Shown here: positions 7,935 to 17,030 of the stretch, piece after piece
How the letters are laid out: every line of letters begins with the position of its first letter
Position numbering within the stretch: the stretch's first letter is position 1
Assembly: GCA_964538875.1 (NCBI GenBank)
Contig: CAZIHO010000028.1
Coordinates: 1 to 31,282 of the forward strand
Source of the DNA: CAZIHO01 sp964538875
GTDB taxonomy: Bacteria; Pseudomonadota; Gammaproteobacteria; Chromatiales; Chromatiaceae
Length of the DNA: 31,282 nt
Reading direction: 5' to 3'
Position numbers and translations under genes: made by a program
The notes under the pieces: generated by a model
Told to the model about the DNA's origin: nothing
Seen by the model: the letters and a program-made list of their open reading frames with translations, nothing else
Databases searched by the model: none

Positions 7935-9932
7935 ATGTTCAGTCATCTCTCCATTCGTGCCCGTTTGCTGTTGATGTTGCTCTTCCCCTTGCTTGGACTG
8001 GTGTTTTTTTCCGCCAGTAACGGGGTTGCCAATTATCGGCAGGTGCAACAGGCCACCCACTTGGGGGCGTTGCTGGAAGTGTCGGTCGCCACCAGCGGCC
8101 TGATCCACGAATTGCAAAAGGAGCGGGGACTGTCGGCGGGCTTCATCGGCGCCAAGGGTGCTAAGTTTGCTCCGGAATTGACCGCCCAACGGGCCCTCAC
8201 CGATCGCTTGTCCAAGGAGTTGTTTGCCAAGGTGGGCACGGACGAACAGGCCGGGCTGGCGCAGGTGCGGGAACGTCTCGGCCAACTGGCCGATACCCGC
8301 GCCGGCGTCAGCGCCTTGAGCCTGGCGGCCAAGGCGTCCTTCGACTATTACACCGCCACCATCGACCGTCTGTTGGAAGTGATGGCGGACGTGGTGCGGC
8401 GGGCCCCCAACGCGGACGCGGTACGCTTCGCCACCGCTTACCTGGAGTTTGTACAGGGCAAGGAGCAGGCGGGCCGGGAGCGCGCCACCCTCAACGGGGC
8501 GCTGGCCGCCGGGCGGCTAGAGCCGGCAGTGTACCGGCGTTTTCTGCGCATTCTGGCGCTGCAAGACCTACATTTTGAGACGTTTCGCCAATACGCCAGT
8601 CAGGCCCAGGCCGCGCTGTTGGACCCCATTGTGCAGTCCGACGCCGCCAAGGAAGTGGAGCGGATCCGGGGCATCGCCCTGGACAAGGCCACCGAAGGGA
8701 ATTTCGGCGTGGAGGCGCCCCATTGGTTCACCACCATCACCAAGAAAATCGATCAGATGAAGGAGGCAGAGGACCGGCTGTCGATGAATCTCATGGCCCT
8801 GGGACGGGACATCCAGCAACAGGCGCTCTGGTCCCTGTGGCGTGATCTAGCGGTGGTGCTGGCCGCCTTGTTCCTCACCCTGTTCGCCGCCTTCGTCATC
8901 ATCCGGGGGCTGATCCGGGATTTGGGCGGCGAACCCGGCCAGGTGCGGCAGATTGTCAATGCCATCGCCACCGGTGATCTAGGGGTGCAGGTCCAAGTCA
9001 AGGGCGGGGACCGGGTCAGTGTCTTGTTCTCCATCAAGAGCATGGCTGGGGAATTGGCGCGCATCATCGGCGACGTTCGCCACACCTCGGACGCACTAGC
9101 GGACGCTGCCCGGGAGGTGTCCTCCACCGCCCAATCCCTGTCCCAGTCCACCTGCGAGCAGGCGGCGGGCATCGAGGAAACCAGCGCCTCCCTGACCCAG
9201 ATGACCTCATCCATCGACCACAACCGGGACAACGCCAAAATTACCGACCGCATGGCCGCCCAAGCGGCCCGGGAGGCAGCGGAGGGCGGTGCGGCGGTCT
9301 CCGAGACGACCGATGCCATGCGCCAGATCGCCACCAAGATCAGCTTGATCGATGAAATCGCCTACCAAACCAATTTGCTAGCTCTAAATGCGTCCATCGA
9401 GGCGGCCCGTGCCGGAGTCCACGGCAAGGGATTCGCCGTGGTGGCCGCCGAGGTGCGTAAACTGGCGGAGCGTAGCCGCGTGGCGGCCTTGGAGATCGGC
9501 GACCTGGCGGATTCTTCGGTGGAGCGGGCGCGCCGCGCCGGTGAGTTGTTGGATGAAGTGGTGCCCGCCATTGGCCGCACCTCGGAATTGGTCAAGGAAA
9601 TCACCCAAGTATCCTTGGAGCAATCCACTGGCGTGGGTCAGATCAATATCGCCATGGGGCAGTTCAGCCAGGTCACCCAGCAAAATGCCGCCGCCTCCGA
9701 GCAATTGGCCGCCACCGCCGACCAGTTGGGGGACCACGCCAGTCAGCTCCAAGAGTTGATGCGGTTCTTTAGTCTGGCGGAACCGGGCGCGACTGCGGGC
9801 AATCGCCGGCCTCAGCCCATGCCCAAGGCGAAGCTCAGGGTACAGGCCCAGGCCGCCAAGCCGGGTCCGGGCCGGAATCTGGGCCAGGACGCCGCGCCCG
9901 TACCGAAAAGCGGGGATTTTGAGAAGTTTTAG
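7935..9932 (+). CDS. Methyl-accepting chemotaxis protein with NIT sensor domain
   Basis: 665 residues. Membrane segment 1 (about residues 8-30) is followed by a periplasmic NIT domain (nitrate/nitrite-sensing type, about 45-290) with its hallmark KERGLSAGFIG. Membrane segment 2 (about 302-325), a HAMP region, and a cytoplasmic signalling domain follow. The receptor tip is intact, EIAYQTNLLALNASIEAARAG near residue 473, then GKGFAVVAAEVRKLAERS. It should talk to CheA/CheW and steer flagellar motility; NIT receptors often sense nitrate or nitrite, but the ligand here is untested. The C-terminal tail is Pro/Lys-rich and has no NWETF-type pentapeptide, so adaptation enzymes are not tethered there. 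Start at ATG 7935 rather than GTG 7926, because AGAGG sits 8 bases upstream of the ATG. A FliA-type promoter precedes it. Confidence 0.93.
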   Translation: MFSHLSIRARLLLMLLFPLLGLVFFSASNGVANYRQVQQATHLGALLEVSVATSGLIHELQKERGLSAGFIGAKGAKFAPELTAQRALTDRLSKELFAKVGTDEQAGLAQVRERLGQLADTRAGVSALSLAAKASFDYYTATIDRLLEVMADVVRRAPNADAVRFATAYLEFVQGKEQAGRERATLNGALAAGRLEPAVYRRFLRILALQDLHFETFRQYASQAQAALLDPIVQSDAAKEVERIRGIALDKATEGNFGVEAPHWFTTITKKIDQMKEAEDRLSMNLMALGRDIQQQALWSLWRDLAVVLAALFLTLFAAFVIIRGLIRDLGGEPGQVRQIVNAIATGDLGVQVQVKGGDRVSVLFSIKSMAGELARIIGDVRHTSDALADAAREVSSTAQSLSQSTCEQAAGIEETSASLTQMTSSIDHNRDNAKITDRMAAQAAREAAEGGAAVSETTDAMRQIATKISLIDEIAYQTNLLALNASIEAARAGVHGKGFAVVAAEVRKLAERSRVAALEIGDLADSSVERARRAGELLDEVVPAIGRTSELVKEITQVSLEQSTGVGQINIAMGQFSQVTQQNAAASEQLAATADQLGDHASQLQELMRFFSLAEPGATAGNRRPQPMPKAKLRVQAQAAKPGPGRNLGQDAAPVPKSGDFEKF

Positions 9933-9956
9933 ACTGGCCCGCTAACCCAGCGTCCG

Positions 9957-9979
9957 CCCGTTCGAGCTAGTTGAACGGG
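9957..9979 (+). terminator. Hairpin after the chemoreceptor gene, possible terminator
   Basis: CCCGTTC (9957-9963) pairs with GAACGGG (9973-9979) across a 9-base loop, 24 bases after the stop codon. No T-run follows, so this is at best a weak intrinsic terminator or an mRNA 3' stabiliser. Confidence 0.4.
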
Positions 9980-10355
9980 TGCCGGTCCGGCAATATCCCG
10001 GCCGGGCCGGTGGTTGGGTTCCTCCAAGGAGGCCTGCTCTAGTGAGCGTACCCGCGCCCAGGCTGGTCGCTCCTGGCCAAAGGACCTAGCCTACGGATTA
10101 ACCTGTGGTGGGGCTGGATCCCTGGCTAGCGGCGGGCAACCTCAACCGCTGGCCGGCCTGCGGGTTGGGAGTGCTGGTCCAGATAGCGGGTGTGCAGGCG
10201 CGGCAACTGGGCTTCCTGGTGGAAGACCGGCGGGTTGGGTGGGAGGTACCGGCCAGCGCCGCCGGGCCCGCCAGGATGCCCAGGGGACGTTTATCCTTGG
10301 CCGTCCCGGATTCCGGACCGGGCACCGGCCTGGCGCGGCCGGTGTCCCGCCGGTC
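9980..10355. other. Intergenic region with no supported gene
   Basis: 376 bases between the chemoreceptor and the convergent cyclase gene. Open frames exist on both strands (for example 10098-10325 minus), but none has a ribosome site or recognisable protein features. The high GC content makes such frames common by chance. I see no RNA gene, terminator with T-run or mobile element. Confidence 0.5.
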
Positions 10356-11648
10356 CTAGTCCTCCACGGTGGCGACCCGGTTCTTGCCCCGTTCTTTGGC
10401 CTGGTAAAGGGCCTTGTCTACCTTATCCATGACGCTGTCCAGGGTTTCCCCCTCCCCGTTGGTGGAAAAGGTGCCGAAACTGGCGGTGACATGAATGCCT
10501 TGTTCGCAGCGGTCCGTGATGAGCTGGGACTCGAGCAGCTTGCGGGCGCGCTCAGCCCATTCCACGGTCATAGCCAGGTCCGCCTCCGGCAGCACCACCA
10601 AGAATTCCTCGCCACCCCAGCGGCAGAAGGTATCCGTCTCCCGGATATTCTGGGAGATGGTGTCGGCGACGCTTTGCAATACCGAGTCGCCGCAGGAATG
10701 GCCATAGCCATCATTAACTTTTTTAAAGTTGTCCAGATCCAACATGGCAATGCCCAACACCCGCTTGAAGCGTCTACAACGCTGCAATTCCTGTTTCAGG
10801 ATTCCAGACGTAAAGCGCCGGTTGAACAGGCCGGTAAGGGCGTCCCGGGTGGCGGCGCGGGATAATTCGTCGATCAGGCGCGCCCGTTCGGAGATATCCC
10901 GGATCACCGCCGTCATTTCCATTTCCGGACCCACCCGGATCTTGGCGATCGCCACTTCCAGGGGCACCTCGCTGCCGTCGGCCCGCAATCCGGTCACCGA
11001 AACCCGGGAATGCATGGGCCGGGCGTCCACCACGGAATTGCGGAACGAGGATACATAGTCGGAATGTTTCGAGCGATACCTTAATGGAATGAAGCGGGAG
11101 AGGTTGGACCCGCAGGCCTCACTTTCCGACAGGCCAAATATTTCCCGGGCGGCCACGTTCATGAGCCGGATGGTTTGCCGTTCGTCGATGGTAATGATGC
11201 CGTCGTAGGCATTTTCAATCACCGCTTGAAAGCGCTGCCGGGTAATGTTGAGCTGTTGCTCCAGCAGTTTCTTGTCGGTGATTTCGATACAGGTATTGAT
11301 GACCCGGTCCCGGCCGGGGGTACGAGGCAATACCGGCGAGGCAATGACCCGCCACCAACGGGAACGGCCGTTCCGCTCAATAACCAGTTCGATTTCGTGG
11401 GAGGTCTGGTCATTCAAGCAATTAGCGAAGGTCTCCCGGAGTGGCCGCTCCACGTAGCGGGGCAGAATCTCAATCAGCGTCTTACCGATACAGTCATTGA
11501 TGGTTGTTTCGGTGATTTCCTCGAATAAAGTATTGGCGCTGATGAGTTTGAAATTACTCAGTCCCGCTTGCAACTCAAAAATGGCAAAACTTGCGCCGAT
11601 AGTTTCAAGGGACTTTGAAAGGTCGTGATGGGCTCCCTGTCTAAACAT
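10356..11648 (-). CDS. PAS-PAS-GGDEF diguanylate cyclase
   Basis: 430 residues, soluble, no membrane segment. Two PAS-type sensor domains come first (about residues 10-130 and 140-260; the second contains RFQAVIENAYDGIITIDE). A GGDEF domain follows, starting with RDALTGLFNRRF. The catalytic motif is GGEEF (about residues 344-348), a functional variant, and an inhibitory I-site RETD lies exactly five residues before it, so product inhibition by c-di-GMP is likely. Lys and Asp residues around MLDLDNFKKVNDGYGHSCGD match the GTP/metal site. It should make c-di-GMP from two GTP, tying it to the motile/sessile switch. It is convergent with a chemoreceptor gene, which fits a motility setting. The PAS signal is unknown; no heme or flavin motif is evident. 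Confidence 0.93.
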   Translation of the reverse strand: MFRQGAHHDLSKSLETIGASFAIFELQAGLSNFKLISANTLFEEITETTINDCIGKTLIEILPRYVERPLRETFANCLNDQTSHEIELVIERNGRSRWWRVIASPVLPRTPGRDRVINTCIEITDKKLLEQQLNITRQRFQAVIENAYDGIITIDERQTIRLMNVAAREIFGLSESEACGSNLSRFIPLRYRSKHSDYVSSFRNSVVDARPMHSRVSVTGLRADGSEVPLEVAIAKIRVGPEMEMTAVIRDISERARLIDELSRAATRDALTGLFNRRFTSGILKQELQRCRRFKRVLGIAMLDLDNFKKVNDGYGHSCGDSVLQSVADTISQNIRETDTFCRWGGEEFLVVLPEADLAMTVEWAERARKLLESQLITDRCEQGIHVTASFGTFSTNGEGETLDSVMDKVDKALYQAKERGKNRVATVED

Positions 11649-12391
11649 GGTCGGTACCTGTGAATATCGTCACGGCCTAACGGCACCCTGTTTGGGCCGG
11701 TCAATCCCCAGCGTGGGCTCAAGGGTGGGTTGCCTAGGCATCAGCGGCGGCATGGTGGTAGTTGTCGGGCCGGTATCTGGGCTGGCCGGTGGTCCGGTCC
11801 AAGCCAACTAGGCGGCATGACGACCTCATTGCACTGGGTTGATCCCGATTCCAACCGCTGGAGGCTGGGCTGGCGGTAGCGGGAAAGGCGAAACTCGTTA
11901 TCAATATACTAGCATGGTCCACACCATAAAAAGACTGGTCGGGCGGAAAATACCCTACAAATTGAAAGTAGACCAAGATCCCTGGTTGCCTGCTGGCGCG
12001 TTGGCCGGGTTCGAATGGGATCCCGGTCGAGGACCGAGAGCACTGGCGCCGGGTGGGGACCTTGGCGTTCATTTAGTCAATAAGCTGTTCATTAAAGAGA
12101 CAGCATAACCATGAGTCATCAGCTCGCTTGGTTGGGCCCACCAGCCGTGGCCAGTCGGGTTGAATGAGTTCCCCAATGACGGCGACTTGGAATTCATCTC
12201 GCCACGCCATGGCTCCGCGCGCAGCTTGGAACCGGCGCAACCCCTTATTGAATACGACCTGGTTTTACCCTAGGTAGGAAGCTTATCGACCTAAGCCGGC
12301 AAACCTTTAGGGACCGGAGGAGGAGGGGGACTGGAACCGGGGGATGGCTGATGGTGGGGAACCCCCTTGGCAAAGTGGCGGTGATGTTTGG
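11649..12391. other. Long gene-poor stretch with possible gene relics
   Basis: 743 bases without a gene I can support. A plus frame from ATG 11914 to 12108 (64 codons, Lys-rich start) is followed two bases later by an ATG opening an 18-codon frame. An ATG-less open stretch follows to about 12272 and reads like a protein (NEFPNDGDLEFISPRHG). Codon choice is less GC-biased than in neighbouring genes. This could be decayed coding DNA, a non-coding RNA, or simply spacer. No tRNA, T-run terminator or insertion-sequence end was recognised. Confidence 0.4.
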
Positions 12392-13474
12392 TTACGCCCG
12401 GTGGGGCCGTTCTAGCCAGTCCCGGGTTTGCATTTCCCGTAAGCGGCTTAGGGTGCGCTGGAACTCAAACGCCAACTCTTGGCCCTGGTAGAGGTCCTCC
12501 GGCGCTGTCGCCGCGCTGGCGATGAGGGTGACCTGGTGGTCGTACAAGAGATCGATCAGGTTGATGAAGCGTTTGACCTGGTCGCTTTGGCCGTCGCCGA
12601 GGCGCGGAATACCGGCCAGCAGCAGGGTGTGATAACAACGGGCGATTTCCAGATAGTCCGAAGCGGCGCGGGGACCGGCGCAGAGGGCGTGGAAATCGGT
12701 CCAGAGGATGCTGTCCGCTTGGCCGCGAATCCGAATCGGCCGGTCGTTGATCCGCAGTTCGGTGGCGCCGTCGCCCGGTTCCGGCGCCAGGCGCTCGAAG
12801 GTCCGGGCCAGCATCTGCTCCGCCGCCTCGTCCAGGGGGGCGTGATAGGTCTCGGCCTGTTCCAGGAAGCGCATCCGGTAATCCGTGGGGGAATCCAGCG
12901 CCAGCACCTGGGTGTGGGTTTCGATCTGGGCGATGGCGGGCAGAAAGCGGGCCCGTTGCAGGCCGTCGGGATAGAGTTCCCCCGGCGGACTGTTGGACGT
13001 GGCGACCAGAGTGACGCCCTGGTCGAACAGGGCACCCAGCAGTCCGCCCAGCACCATGGCGTCGCCGATGTCCCAGACCTGCACCTCGTCCAGGCACAGT
13101 ACCCGGCAGTCCGCCGCCAATTCCCGCGCTAGCTGGAGGAGGGGATTAGGGCGTCCCTTGAGGCGCTGCAACTCCCGGTGGGTTTGACCCATGAAGCGGT
13201 GGAAGTGCAAGCGCCGTTTTTGCTCAAAGGGCAAGGCCAGGTAGAACAGGTCCATCAGCCAGGTCTTGCCTCGGCCCACGCCGCCCCAGAGATAAAGGCC
13301 GGGGATCCGGGCCGCCGGCTTGCCAAACCAACGGGCGAGCCGGCCGCCGGCGGGGAGCGGCTGGGTGAGCTGCCGATGCAGGGCGTCCAGATGCTCGACG
13401 ATCCTGGCCTGGGCCGGATCCGGAGCCAGACGGCCACCCGCCAGTTGTTGTTGGTAGTGGGCGCGGGGACTCAT
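12392..13474 (-). CDS. zapE: Cell division protein ZapE (AFG1-like ATPase)
   Basis: 360 residues. A P-loop ATPase of the ZapE/AFG1 family, which in E. coli binds FtsZ and helps Z-ring constriction under stress or low oxygen. The N-terminus SPRAHYQQQL is typical. Walker A is GGVGRGKT (about residues 63-71), followed by HFHRFMGQTHREL, Walker B as CLDEVQVWDIGDA, and the sensor-like VATSNSPPGELYPDGLQR. The C-terminal block RFINLIDLLYDHQVTLIASA is also family-typical. Walker B here reads DEVQVWDI where many ZapE proteins have DEFFVSDI, a modest divergence. Starts at ATG 13486 or TTG 13510 are possible, but 13474 aligns best with the family. The gene stands alone, convergent with nothing and divergent from the small secreted protein. 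Confidence 0.9.
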   Translation of the reverse strand: MSPRAHYQQQLAGGRLAPDPAQARIVEHLDALHRQLTQPLPAGGRLARWFGKPAARIPGLYLWGGVGRGKTWLMDLFYLALPFEQKRRLHFHRFMGQTHRELQRLKGRPNPLLQLARELAADCRVLCLDEVQVWDIGDAMVLGGLLGALFDQGVTLVATSNSPPGELYPDGLQRARFLPAIAQIETHTQVLALDSPTDYRMRFLEQAETYHAPLDEAAEQMLARTFERLAPEPGDGATELRINDRPIRIRGQADSILWTDFHALCAGPRAASDYLEIARCYHTLLLAGIPRLGDGQSDQVKRFINLIDLLYDHQVTLIASAATAPEDLYQGQELAFEFQRTLSRLREMQTRDWLERPHRA

Positions 13475-13680
13475 GGGGGCAAGCATAGAGTCCGGGTCCC
13501 GAGGGAGCAAGCCAAGTCTGGGGGCGGGAAAGCCGCGTCGGACAGGTGGAAGGCCGGGTGGGGCCGGCGATCAGCCGGTGGGGAGGCGCGGTGCGTTTTG
13601 AGCCGGGCTGCCTTAACTTCTAGGCGGAACTGCCGCAATAATCCGGGCGTGGGTCCGGAAGTTGGTCATTTAGAGAGAGC

Positions 13681-13974
13681 ATGGCTATGCAGCGATTGGC
13701 TTGGTTGGTTCCCGTCAGTCTGGCCGGGTGGCTGGGTCTGCCCAGCGCCGCTTGCGCCGAATCCTACGGGGTGTTTTGTACCGTCGGCCGCATCAGCGTG
13801 GATTCCCGTACCGAGGAACAAATGAAAACCCAGCGCGGGGGCTGTCAAATCACCCGCCTGTCCAGCCGCGTGTCGGCGGAAAATTACGCGGTCAAGAATT
13901 ACGGCGCGGTGGGTGCTTCTTGTTCCTGCCCTAAGGAGTCATCCCAATCCCGGAACCCCTCGTCCCGGGATTGA
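13681..13974 (+). CDS. Small secreted four-cysteine protein, unknown function
   Basis: 97 residues, not recognised. A clear Sec signal peptide (about residues 1-26: MAMQRLAWLVPVSLAGWLGL, with likely cleavage after ACA, before ESYG) leaves a mature protein of about 71 residues. The mature part contains four cysteines, in FCTV, GGCQI and SCSCP, so disulfides or metal binding in the periplasm are possible. An N-terminal cysteine in the AACA motif lies just before the cleavage point and does not make a clear lipobox. A GAGAGAGC purine run precedes the ATG. The last ten codons sit inside a 9-bp hairpin shared with the convergent hemL gene. Signal peptide, cysteine spacing and ribosome site make it a real gene in my view; the function cannot be guessed. 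Confidence 0.65.
   Translation: MAMQRLAWLVPVSLAGWLGLPSAACAESYGVFCTVGRISVDSRTEEQMKTQRGGCQITRLSSRVSAENYAVKNYGAVGASCSCPKESSQSRNPSSRD
13945..13973. terminator. Hairpin between convergent genes, overlapping a gene end
   Basis: CAATCCCGG (13945-13953) pairs with CCGGGATTG (13965-13973) around an 11-base loop. It covers the final codons of the small secreted protein and ends 13 bases before the hemL stop. No T-run on either side, so termination would be weak or Rho-assisted. Confidence 0.4.
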
Positions 13975-13985
13975 GCGGGCCGGGA

Positions 13986-15278
13986 CTAGCTGGCGCCCTT
14001 GGCCTCCAGTAAGGCTTCCGCCGCCGCCGCCAGGGTGGCGGCGATTTCCCGTTCGCCGTGGGCGGCGGACACGAAGCCGGCCTCGAAGGCGGACGGGGCC
14101 AGATACACGCCCCGCTTCAGCATGGCGTGGAAAAAGGCTTGGAACCGGGGCAGGTTGCAGGCGGTGGCCTGGGCGTAACGGCTGACTCTCGGTGCGTCGG
14201 TGAAAAAGATGCCGAACATGCCGCCCACCTGGTTGGCAGTCATGGGCACGCCGGCCGCCTTGGCCAGGTTGAGGAGCCCCATCACCAGTTGCCGGGTGGT
14301 GCGCTCCAGATGGTCGAAGAATCCGTCCGCCGAAATTAACTCCAAGGTGCATAACCCAGCCGCCATGGCGATGGGATTGCCGGACAGGGTACCCGCTTGA
14401 TAGACGGGACCCAGGGGGGCGATTTTCTCCATGATGTCCCGGCGGCCACCAAAGGCACCCACCGGCATACCGCCGCCGATCACCTTGCCCAGGGTGGTGA
14501 GATCCGGCGTCACGCCGTAGCGGGCTTGAGCACCACCCAGGGCGACCCGGAAGCCGGTCATGACCTCGTCGAAAATCAATACCGCGCCGTGCCGGTCGCA
14601 CAGTTCCCGCAGGGTTTCCAGAAAGCCGGGTTCCGGCGGGATGCAGTTCATGTTGCCGGCCACCGGCTCCACGATCACGCAGGCAATTTCATCCCCCATT
14701 TCCGCGAATACGGAGCGGATCTGCTCGCTGTCGTTGTAATCCAGCGTCAGGGTCAACTTGGCCAGGGCCTTGGGGACGCCGGGGGAACTGGGCTCCCCCA
14801 GGGTCAGGGCGCCGGAACCGGCCTTGACCAGCAGGGAATCCGAGTGGCCGTGATAGCAGCCCTCGAATTTGATGATTTTCTCCCGGCGAGTGAAGCCCCG
14901 GGCCAGGCGGATGGCGCTCATGGTCGCCTCGGTGCCGGAACTGACCATGCGGGTCAGTTGCATGGACGGCACCAAGTCCTGAATCTTGGCCGCCATCCGG
15001 GTCTCGATCTCGGTGGGCGCGCCAAAGCTGAGACCCTGCCCTAGGGCCAGGGTCACCGCTTCGATCACTTCTTCGTGGGCGTGGCCCAGGATCAGGGGAC
15101 CCCAGGACCCCACGTAATCCACGTAGCGGTGGCCGTCGGCGTCGAATAGATAGGCACCGGCGCCGCCGTGGATGAACAGGGGCTCGCCGCCCACGCCTCG
15201 AAATGCGCGCACCGGGGAATTGACGCCGCCGGGAATGAAGCGTTGAGCTTGTTGGAATAGGTCGTGGGAACGGCTCAT
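13986..15278 (-). CDS. hemL: Glutamate-1-semialdehyde 2,1-aminomutase
   Basis: 430 residues, standard for HemL. This PLP enzyme converts glutamate-1-semialdehyde to 5-aminolevulinate, the C5 route to heme and other tetrapyrroles, in the cytoplasm. Visible signatures are RFIPGGVNSPVRAF at the N-terminus, SSGTEATMSAIRLAR, YHGHSDSLLVKAGSG, the aspartate block FDEVMTGFRV, and the PLP lysine in TTLGKVIGGGMPVGAFGG (near residue 264). The ATG at 15278 has AGGAG seven bases upstream; a TTG two codons earlier is unlikely. It lies 28 bases downstream of thiE and is probably in one operon with thiD-thiE, a gene order common in gammaproteobacteria. Confidence 0.97.
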   Translation of the reverse strand: MSRSHDLFQQAQRFIPGGVNSPVRAFRGVGGEPLFIHGGAGAYLFDADGHRYVDYVGSWGPLILGHAHEEVIEAVTLALGQGLSFGAPTEIETRMAAKIQDLVPSMQLTRMVSSGTEATMSAIRLARGFTRREKIIKFEGCYHGHSDSLLVKAGSGALTLGEPSSPGVPKALAKLTLTLDYNDSEQIRSVFAEMGDEIACVIVEPVAGNMNCIPPEPGFLETLRELCDRHGAVLIFDEVMTGFRVALGGAQARYGVTPDLTTLGKVIGGGMPVGAFGGRRDIMEKIAPLGPVYQAGTLSGNPIAMAAGLCTLELISADGFFDHLERTTRQLVMGLLNLAKAAGVPMTANQVGGMFGIFFTDAPRVSRYAQATACNLPRFQAFFHAMLKRGVYLAPSAFEAGFVSAAHGEREIAATLAAAAEALLEAKGAS

Positions 15279-15306
15279 GGACAACTCCTGGGGCTAGGCC
15301 AGCGGT

Positions 15307-15945
15307 TCATGGATGGGTTGGAGTGGCGAACAGGTCCCCGAAGGCGCGCCCGGCGGCGGCGACGTCGGCGGCGCCGAACAGGGCCTCGATCACCGCCAGC
15401 ATGTCGGCGCCGGCCTCGATCAAGGCCGGCCCATTCTCCGGGGTGATGCCGCCAATGGCAACCAGGGGCAGCCGGAAACGGCTCCGGGCCGCGCGCAATA
15501 AGTCCAGACTGGTCGGCGGCGCGTCCGGCTTGCTGCGGGACGGGAAAAAGCGACCAAACGCCAGGTAATCGGCGCCCCCGGTGGCGGCCGCCTCGGCCTG
15601 CGCCAGACTATTGTTACAGGACACCCCGATCAGGGCCTCGGGACCCAGCAGACGCCGCGCCGCAGCGATGGAGCCATCGTCCTGGCCCAGATGCACGCCG
15701 TCGGCGCCCACGGCCGCCGCCAGTTCCATGTCGTCATTGATGACCAAGGGCACCCCATGATGGCGGCATAGCCGGACCAGGTTGGCGCCTTCCTGGAGCC
15801 GGCGCTCGCCATCCCCGCTCTTGTCCCGGTATTGCACCAGCCGGGCACCGCCCTGGAGCGCTTTCTGCACCAACTCGACCAGGGGTAGGTGGGAGGTCTC
15901 CGGGGTGATGGCGTAAAGGCCCCGCAACGGCAACTTAGCTTTCAT
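15307..15945 (-). CDS. thiE: Thiamine phosphate synthase
   Basis: 212 residues, a TIM-barrel enzyme of the usual length. It joins HMP-pyrophosphate and the thiazole phosphate to give thiamine monophosphate. Motifs are RLVQYRDK near the start, the NDD of PLVINDDMELA, GADGVHLGQDD (substrate and magnesium binding), IGVSCNNSLAQA, DYLAFGRFFPS and AIGGITPEN. Its ATG overlaps the thiD stop as ATGA, so translation is coupled to thiD and the two steps are made together. The C-terminal ATPTHP is a few residues beyond the core. Certain assignment. Confidence 0.96.
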   Translation of the reverse strand: MKAKLPLRGLYAITPETSHLPLVELVQKALQGGARLVQYRDKSGDGERRLQEGANLVRLCRHHGVPLVINDDMELAAAVGADGVHLGQDDGSIAAARRLLGPEALIGVSCNNSLAQAEAAATGGADYLAFGRFFPSRSKPDAPPTSLDLLRAARSRFRLPLVAIGGITPENGPALIEAGADMLAVIEALFGAADVAAAGRAFGDLFATPTHP

Positions 15946-16733
15946 GGGCGAAATCGATAAAACCGGTTAGGGGTCAATTGGCAGCGGCCCGTAACCAGGG
16001 CGCGTGCCAAACAGTGCCAGCTGTAGTCCAGGGCGTTGGTCACGGCGGCCAGCAAGGGCTTGCCCAGGGCCAGCCCCGCAGCGGCGGCGGAGGCCAGGGT
16101 ACAGCCGGAGCCGTGAAACTCACCGGGCAAGCGTTCCCAAGCTCCTTCCCATAGCAGCTCGTCCGCGTCATAGAGGCGATGCACCACCTGATCGCCGGGA
16201 TCATGGGTGCCCGTGATCAGCACCGCCGGACAACCGCACTCGGTGAGGGCGGCGGCGCAATCCCGCAACTGGTGCTGGCCAGACAGGGCGCGGGCCTCCA
16301 GCGTGTTGGGAGTCATCAGCGTGCAACGGGGCGCCAGGTCCTTAACCAAGGCGGTACGCAGCGCTGCATCGGCCAGGGGCAGGCCGCCGCCGGAATGCAA
16401 TACCGGGTCAAGCACCGCTGGCAGGCCGGGATGGACCCCCAATAGCCCAGCCAGGGTGCCGGCGGTGGTGGCTTGTCCCAGCAAGCCCAACTTGATGGCC
16501 GCCACCGGGCTGTCCTCAAACAGGGCCAGGCAATGGTCCAGTACCTGGACGGCGGGTTGCGGCAGCACCTGGCGCACGCCGCAACTGGTTTGACATGTCA
16601 GGGCGGTGATCACGCTCAAGGCCTGGCAACCGTTGGCGGCAATGGCTTCCAGATCGGCCTGGAGACCGGCGCCGCCACAGGGATCATGGCCGCCGACGGC
16701 CAGCACCAGGGGTAGGGAATGGGTTTGTGGCAT
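15942..16733 (-). CDS. thiD: Hydroxymethylpyrimidine (phosphate) kinase
   Basis: 263 residues, ribokinase-fold. It phosphorylates HMP and HMP-phosphate to the pyrophosphate used by ThiE. Family features are GGHDPCGGAGLQADL at the N-terminus, the VLDPVLHSGGG segment, LMTPNTLEA, and the catalytic anion-hole motif GEFHGSGCTLASA near residue 210. The N-terminal half keeps HDPCGGAG where many ThiD have SDPSGGAG, a small change. No TPP riboswitch was recognised upstream, although thiamine genes often have one. It is the first gene of the thiD-thiE-hemL set and is divergent from rubredoxin. Confidence 0.95.
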   Translation of the reverse strand: MPQTHSLPLVLAVGGHDPCGGAGLQADLEAIAANGCQALSVITALTCQTSCGVRQVLPQPAVQVLDHCLALFEDSPVAAIKLGLLGQATTAGTLAGLLGVHPGLPAVLDPVLHSGGGLPLADAALRTALVKDLAPRCTLMTPNTLEARALSGQHQLRDCAAALTECGCPAVLITGTHDPGDQVVHRLYDADELLWEGAWERLPGEFHGSGCTLASAAAAGLALGKPLLAAVTNALDYSWHCLARALVTGRCQLTPNRFYRFRP

Positions 16734-17030
16734 GGGCCTATATTACCAGGGGCGCGGCGCTGATTGGGGTCAGAATTGGGGGCGGTGCCTTCCCGTCGAT
16801 GGCTGTCCTAGTAACGCCTATTCTGGAATCAATGAAATGAGAATCCCGCATGAGTTGTTGGGAGTGAGCTACGGGCTCCTCATTGGAATGAGTAGAACCA
16901 CTCAAGAAATCCCCTGCAATAGTCTTTGCGGTTGTGAATAACGGAGGTTGGACTTGGGTTTCAGGCCGGCATCTGGCACCATCGCGGCCGTGCCGGATTG
17001 GTGGTCCGGTCTAATACGGGAGTGTCCAGC
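16734..17030. other. Divergent thiD/rubredoxin spacer
   Basis: 297 bases. It contains a small hairpin, CTCAT TGGA ATGAG around 16878-16891, and an otherwise unremarkable sequence. I found no TPP riboswitch core and no complete promoter on either strand. Confidence 0.4.

Noticed and set aside
10014..10865. 283-codon plus-strand frame crossing the cyclase end
   Set aside because: Runs through the GGDEF domain on the opposite strand; no ribosome site.
12000..12020. GGGTTCGAAT resembling a tRNA T-loop
   Set aside because: The flanking bases do not form a T-stem and no anticodon arm or acceptor stem is present.
12479..13132. 217-codon plus-strand frame opposite zapE
   Set aside because: Antisense shadow; the minus-strand ZapE motifs are unambiguous.
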